NCBI GenBank assembly: GCA_949346185.1
Contig: CASGVX010000058.1
Span: 1-10,029, forward strand
From: an uncultured Lachnospiraceae bacterium
Lineage (GTDB): Bacteria > Bacillota > Clostridia > Lachnospirales > Lachnospiraceae
Direction: 5' to 3'
Length of the DNA: 10,029 nt
The stretch's first letter is position 1, and the number at the start of each line of letters is the position of its first letter. Below are positions 7,184 through 10,029 of the stretch, piece after piece. The position numbers and the translations under genes were made by a program. The notes below the pieces were generated by a model that was given only the letters and a program-made list of their open reading frames with translations, made no database searches and was not told the origin of the DNA.

Positions 7184-7211
7184 TTTCTGCGCTTTGTCAG
7201 AGGCGCAGAAA
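7184..7211. repeat. 9-bp perfect inverted repeat in the operon leader
   Basis: TTTCTGCGC (7184-7192) and GCGCAGAAA (7203-7211) flank a 10-nt loop. The repeat lies inside the predicted minus-strand leader, about 60-90 nt after the start site. There is no U-run after it on either strand; the T-run on the plus strand precedes it. It could be a leader stem-loop or a protein-binding dyad. Confidence 0.6.
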
Positions 7212-7251
7212 GGTAATGAAATTTCGTCCTCTTCTCCGTATCTTTTGTATG

Positions 7252-7270
7252 AAATATTGCCGCAATATTT
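7252..7270. promoter_or_regulatory. 19-bp perfect palindrome at the predicted operon start site
   Basis: The sequence AAATATTGCCGCAATATTT has 9-bp arms around one central base. The predicted minus-strand start of transcription (about 7270) falls at its edge. It could be the operator of a dimeric helix-turn-helix repressor, or it could form an 8-bp hairpin at the extreme 5' end of the operon mRNA that stabilises the transcript. Confidence 0.6.
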
Positions 7271-7276
7271 ATTTTC

Positions 7277-7306
7277 AGTATAATATCAAAAGATGGATCA
7301 TTGCAA
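7277..7306 (-). promoter_or_regulatory. Predicted SigA promoter of the transporter operon
   Basis: On the minus strand, TTGCAA (7306-7301) is followed by an 18-nt spacer and TATACT (7282-7277), predicting a start near 7270. The -35 box begins 6 bp from the direct-repeat operator at 7313-7344. The 18-nt spacer and imperfect -35 fit a promoter that needs an activator. Confidence 0.6.
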
Positions 7307-7312
7307 GCATAA

Positions 7313-7344
7313 TGCGACGAATGGCAGATTTTTGCGACGAACGG
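7313..7344. promoter_or_regulatory. Direct-repeat operator, probable LytTR binding site
   Basis: TGCGACGAATGG (7313-7324) and TGCGACGAACGG (7333-7344) match at 11 of 12 positions and are 20 bp apart, about two helical turns. LytTR-family regulators bind pairs of direct repeats with about this spacing. The operator centre (about 7328) lies about 55-58 bp upstream of both predicted starts, 4 bp from the plus-strand -35 and 6 bp from the minus-strand -35. The adjacent gene at 7499 encodes a LytTR regulator. Binding itself is inferred. Confidence 0.75.
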
Positions 7345-7348
7345 AACG

Positions 7349-7377
7349 TTGACAATGTTTTGGAAAGATTATATACT
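7349..7377 (+). promoter_or_regulatory. SigA promoter of the LytTR regulator gene
   Basis: TTGACA (7349-7354), a 17-nt spacer and TATACT (7372-7377) give a near-consensus promoter. The predicted start is about 7384, leaving a leader of about 115 nt before the ATG at 7499. The direct-repeat operator ends 4 bp upstream, which suits positive autoregulation. Confidence 0.8.
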
Positions 7378-7498
7378 TAATCATAATCAAATAGATAGAT
7401 TTTCGTGAGATCAGAATGATAATACGTGAGAAGAAGATGATGACAAAGTTTGGAAGTGCGATGATATGAAGTGAATGGTAGAGTAGAGGGGGGGCATT

Positions 7499-8200
7499 AT
7501 GAAAATTGGAATATGTGACGATCAGTCTGATGCGAGGGAGCATATAAAGAAGCATTGTTGTAAATTGGGATATCGAGATATTTTCATGTTTTCGTCAGGC
7601 GAGGAACTGCTGCAATCACCACAACTAACTTCTCTTGATCTGGTGTTTCTAGATATTCATATGGAAGGAATCAGCGGTATAGAAGTGAAAGAACGGTTGG
7701 AGGGAATGAGTCCTGCCACTCTGATTGTATTTTGCTCTGCCCATCAGGAACAAATGATGGAGGCTTTTGGACGAAATGTCCTTTCATTTTTGGGCAAGCC
7801 AGCAAAAGAGGGGGCTATAAAAAAATGTATTGTACATGCAGCATATTTAAAAATGGATATTCATCCGATTGAAATTAATAAAGACATTGTGGTTTCTTGT
7901 GGAGATATTGTATATTTGCAGGCAGAACAAAAATATACGGTGTTTTATACAAAGGATGGCATATCCCATCTTACAAGAAAATCTTTAAAAAATTGGATTA
8001 GGGAATTGAGAGGATTTGGATTTTGTCCTGTTTCCCGTTCTGCTGTCGTCAATCTCAAGTATCTAAAAAAATTGCTGTATCATGACAAGGTGGTTTTATT
8101 GGCATGTGGAGATTCTATTTCCATTAGCCGTAATTATCGAGAGGAACTAAAAGAACAATTAGATCTATATCATCTGCATCATATTTCGCTAGCGTACTGA
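7499..8200 (+). CDS. LytTR-family response regulator (AgrA/LytR type)
   Basis: This is a 233-residue transcription factor. Residues 1-118 form a receiver domain with the acidic pair D7/D8, phospho-acceptor D52 in 'VFLDIHMEGISG', S80 in 'VFCSAH' and K100 in 'LGKPA', so all the usual phosphorylation residues are present. Residues about 124-225 form a LytTR DNA-binding domain ('GDIVYLQAEQKYTVFY', 'RKSLKNWIREL', 'FCPVSRSAVVNLKYLKKL', 'ISISRNYREELKEQL'). The length is normal for the family. The start at 7499 is supported by a GAGGGGGGG Shine-Dalgarno (7486-7494). It is divergent from the transporter operon and next to a paired direct-repeat operator, so it probably activates both itself and the operon. 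No histidine kinase lies next to it; the next gene has its own promoter. The gene is AT-rich compared with the GH43 gene downstream. Confidence 0.95.
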   Translation: MKIGICDDQSDAREHIKKHCCKLGYRDIFMFSSGEELLQSPQLTSLDLVFLDIHMEGISGIEVKERLEGMSPATLIVFCSAHQEQMMEAFGRNVLSFLGKPAKEGAIKKCIVHAAYLKMDIHPIEINKDIVVSCGDIVYLQAEQKYTVFYTKDGISHLTRKSLKNWIRELRGFGFCPVSRSAVVNLKYLKKLLYHDKVVLLACGDSISISRNYREELKEQLDLYHLHHISLAY

Positions 8201-8248
8201 CTTGTTGATATTTTTCAGTAGAGCAATGATTTTGCAGTGATATTATTC

Positions 8249-8277
8249 TTGCAAAAGTGTGATGGCAATGGTATGCT
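8249..8277 (+). promoter_or_regulatory. Predicted SigA promoter of the DUF5713-GH43 unit
   Basis: TTGCAA (8249-8254), a 17-nt spacer and TATGCT (8272-8277) predict a start near 8284, about 40 nt before the ATG at 8324. This suggests that the following genes are transcribed separately from the regulator. No operator-like repeat was seen next to it. Confidence 0.6.
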
Positions 8278-8323
8278 AAAACCAACATTTGATACAGGAT
8301 TATGTTGAAAAAGGAGACGGAAA

Positions 8324-8650
8324 ATGAAAACATTTGATGCAGACTACAAGTTGCTGGAGGATATGTACGATGATGGATATTTTCCTGATTTTTTGGTGGA
8401 CAAGGTAAAGGATCAGGTGCAGGTCGTGATTCATTTTTTGGAAGCAGGGGAAAGGGACTTAGAGAAGATTCAGGATAAATTTGATGAAATGACAGAGGCA
8501 ATCAATGACTTGCAGCAAGAGTTCGAGGAGCACGACAGCGAGATTGAAACCGTTGCAAGGGACAGCATAGGCGAGACGGTGGAGTATATATTGCAATGGT
8601 TCGATGTGGGGATTGATGTGGAGGATGCGATTGGACAGCGAGATTGGTAA
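8324..8650 (+). CDS. DUF5713-like small acidic protein
   Basis: This is a 108-residue, strongly acidic, mostly helical protein without a signal peptide or membrane segment, so it should be cytoplasmic. 'LLEDMYDDGYFPDFLVDKVKDQV' near the start, 'INDLQQEFEEHDSEIETVARDSIGE' in the middle and the ending 'IGQRDW' match my recollection of DUF5713, a family of unknown function. The ATG at 8324 has AAGGAG (8311-8316) with a 7-nt spacer. It has its own predicted promoter at 8249-8277 and lies 59 nt upstream of the GH43 gene on the same strand, with no terminator between, so co-transcription is likely. A functional link to sugar breakdown is not shown by the sequence. Confidence 0.82.
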   Translation: MKTFDADYKLLEDMYDDGYFPDFLVDKVKDQVQVVIHFLEAGERDLEKIQDKFDEMTEAINDLQQEFEEHDSEIETVARDSIGETVEYILQWFDVGIDVEDAIGQRDW

Positions 8651-8709
8651 TGTAATAGAAGTATAGTTATTTACTGATAGATAGAAAGTGGATTTAGGAG
8701 GTCTTTGCT

Positions 8710-10008
8710 ATGGCAAATCCGTATTTACCATCTTGGGAGTATGTGCCGGACGGAGAACCGAGGGTGTTCGGGGATCGGGTGTATGTGTACGGTTCCCATG
8801 ACAGGGTGGACTGTGATTCTTTCTGTGATTTTAAGTTAAAGGTGTGGTCTGCGCCGGTATCCAATCCCGGCCAGTGGGTGTGCCATGGGGATGCTTTTCG
8901 CTCCATGCCCGCCAAGGGGGAGAACTGGGGAAAGAAAAAGGAAGATTCCAGCGTTCACGATACGGGAGAGATGCGGCTGGCAGATGTGGACTGGAGCGAC
9001 CATGAACTTTACGCCCCGGATGTGGTGGAGAAGGATGGGAAGTATTACCTCTATGCCTATGTGGTGAACGCCAAAGGGTGCGTGGCGGTAAGTAATCGGC
9101 CGGAGGGTCCCTTTCAACTGATTTCCCGCTACAAGTATGATATTCCTGACCACTATGACAAGGGGACGTTCATTGATCCCGGCGTGCTGGTGGATGATGA
9201 TGGGAGAGCATATATATACTGTGGTTTTGAGCGCAGTTATATGTGTGAGATCAATGGGGAAAATATGTACGAGGTGCTGGATGGCACCTATCAGCTGGAT
9301 GTGATTCCCATGGGGGAGGGGGAGCATCATTTCTTCGAGGCATGTTCTCCCAGAAAGGTGGGAGATACCTATTATCTCATTTATTCGCCCAAGGTGGGCA
9401 GTAGGCTTGCCTACGCCACTTCGGACAGTCCCACAGGGCCTTTTGCGTACCGGGGCGTGATCGTGGACAATGGGGTGGATTATCCGGGAGGGAATAATCA
9501 TGGCTCGATTTGTGAGATTGGCGGGCAGTGGTACATCTTCTATCACCGCATGACCAATGGCACTTGCATGTCCAGAAGGGGATGCGTGGAGCGGATTGAG
9601 ATATTGCCCGATGGAACCATACCTCAGGTGGAAATGACTTCCCTTGGTTTTGAGGAGTCTTTGAATCCCTATGAAATCACTTTGGCAGACAGTGCCTGTG
9701 TATTGAAGGGCGGCGCCATCATTACGGAACTGGATGCCTTTGCCCGCATCATCACCAATGTGATAAAGGGCTGCGTGATGGGGTGGAAATATTTTGATTT
9801 TGGAGAGGATTATACCGGAGATGCCATGTGCTTTATGGCGAAGGTGATGCCCAGAGGATGCCATGGGACATTGCATGTGTGCATTGATGGAACGGAATCG
9901 GAACATCGTATCGGTTCCTTGGAATTTCAGAGGAATAGCAGCGTCATTACAGGAAAGGTTTCCCTCGTGACGGGGAGGCATGCGGTGTATCTGGTGGCGG
10001 AGGACTGA
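8710..10008 (+). CDS. GH43 family glycosidase with C-terminal CBM6-like domain
   Basis: This 432-residue enzyme probably acts on arabino- or xylo-oligosaccharides (beta-xylosidase or alpha-L-arabinofuranosidase activity is typical of GH43). Residues about 1-310 form the five-bladed propeller. 'YVPDGEPRVFGDRVYVYGSHD' at the start carries the likely base region (D14 candidate), 'FIDPGVLVDDDG' the pKa-modulating Asp (D156) and 'HFFEACSPRKVGDTYYLIYS' the likely acid (E210). 'NNHGS' (262-266) holds the conserved inner His (H264). Residues about 325-432, including 'WKYFDFGEDYTG' and the ending 'TGRHAVYLVAED', look like a CBM6-type beta-sandwich. There is no signal peptide, so it should work on imported oligosaccharides in the cytoplasm. 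The ATG has AGGAGGT (8696-8702) with a 7-nt spacer. The last 21 bases of the window after the stop hold nothing recognisable. Exact substrate not determinable. Confidence 0.93.
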   Translation: MANPYLPSWEYVPDGEPRVFGDRVYVYGSHDRVDCDSFCDFKLKVWSAPVSNPGQWVCHGDAFRSMPAKGENWGKKKEDSSVHDTGEMRLADVDWSDHELYAPDVVEKDGKYYLYAYVVNAKGCVAVSNRPEGPFQLISRYKYDIPDHYDKGTFIDPGVLVDDDGRAYIYCGFERSYMCEINGENMYEVLDGTYQLDVIPMGEGEHHFFEACSPRKVGDTYYLIYSPKVGSRLAYATSDSPTGPFAYRGVIVDNGVDYPGGNNHGSICEIGGQWYIFYHRMTNGTCMSRRGCVERIEILPDGTIPQVEMTSLGFEESLNPYEITLADSACVLKGGAIITELDAFARIITNVIKGCVMGWKYFDFGEDYTGDAMCFMAKVMPRGCHGTLHVCIDGTESEHRIGSLEFQRNSSVITGKVSLVTGRHAVYLVAED

Positions 10009-10029
10009 CCCGGAACTCTCGAAGCTGCT

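Larger units (their letters stand above)
6986..7498. promoter_or_regulatory. Divergent intergenic control region (513 bp, no gene)
   Basis: This AT-rich stretch separates the minus-strand transporter operon from the plus-strand LytTR regulator gene. It contains two divergent promoters, a direct-repeat operator between them, a 19-bp palindrome, a 9-bp inverted repeat and two leaders (about 285 nt toward the operon, about 115 nt toward the regulator). ATGCAT occurs twice, 11 bp apart (7161-7166, 7172-7177). CGTGAGA occurs twice, 21 bp apart (7404-7410, 7425-7431). I found no convincing small ORF with a Shine-Dalgarno in either leader. Confidence 0.8.

Noticed and set aside
7257..7284. Plus-strand promoter TTGCCG-16-TATAAT
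   Set aside because: It overlaps the palindrome and the minus-strand -10 box, lies upstream of the operator, and a better plus-strand promoter exists at 7349-7377. It could be a minor second promoter but support is weak.
7416..7469. 17-codon ORF in the regulator leader as a signal or leader peptide
   Set aside because: No Shine-Dalgarno and no features of an exported or attenuator peptide.
8195..8220. TACTGA/TCAGTA inverted repeat as terminator of the regulator gene
   Set aside because: Only a 6-bp AT-rich stem with a 14-nt loop and no U-run after it.
8836..9981. Long minus-strand ORF opposite the GH43 gene
   Set aside because: The plus strand encodes a recognisable GH43 protein with catalytic motifs. 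The antisense frame is rich in His, Pro and Arg, as expected of a shadow.

Overview
The window most likely comes from the chromosome of a gut-type Clostridia, probably Lachnospiraceae. The reasons are strong purine-rich Shine-Dalgarno sequences, SigA-type promoters, a DUF5348 protein, a DUF5713-like protein, a LytTR response regulator and a cytosolic GH43 enzyme. This placement is inferred from gene content, not from a marker gene.

Left part (1 to about 1396, minus strand): the edge of what looks like a mobile or conjugative element. It holds a large partial protein with two winged-helix-like regions and a Cys-rich tail, a DUF5348 protein, and the short 3' end of a third gene. This segment joins abruptly to the ABC ATPase gene at about 1397. 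The ATPase loses everything after its Walker B motif, so it is a truncated pseudogene.

Centre (1397-6985, minus strand): a six-gene operon read right to left. It encodes a small secreted Cys-containing protein, a lipoprotein, two different FtsX/MacB-like permease subunits (the second with a 36-bp tandem repeat in its extracytoplasmic domain), a single-pass membrane-anchored protein and the truncated MacB/LolD-type ATPase. The ATPase carries the 'FALIEN' sequence I associate with lactococcin-972-group bacteriocin-export ATPases. The operon therefore resembles a bacteriocin-like or secreted-protein export and immunity system, but with a larger and unfamiliar set of parts. The first gene is split by one in-frame TGA and the last is truncated, so the locus looks inactivated at both ends in this strain, unless these are assembly or sequencing errors.

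Control region (6986-7498): a divergent promoter region. Two near-identical 12-bp direct repeats, one repeat every 20 bp, sit almost midway between a minus-strand promoter for the operon and a plus-strand promoter for the LytTR response regulator at 7499-8200. This is the expected geometry for a LytTR activator driving both its own gene and the divergent operon, as in agr-type loci. A 19-bp perfect palindrome overlaps the predicted operon start site, and the operon has a leader of about 285 nt. No histidine kinase gene is visible.

Right part (8201-10029, plus strand): a separate unit with its own promoter, encoding a small acidic DUF5713-like protein and then a GH43 glycosidase with a C-terminal CBM6-like beta-sandwich and no signal peptide. 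It probably trims imported xylan or arabinan oligosaccharides.
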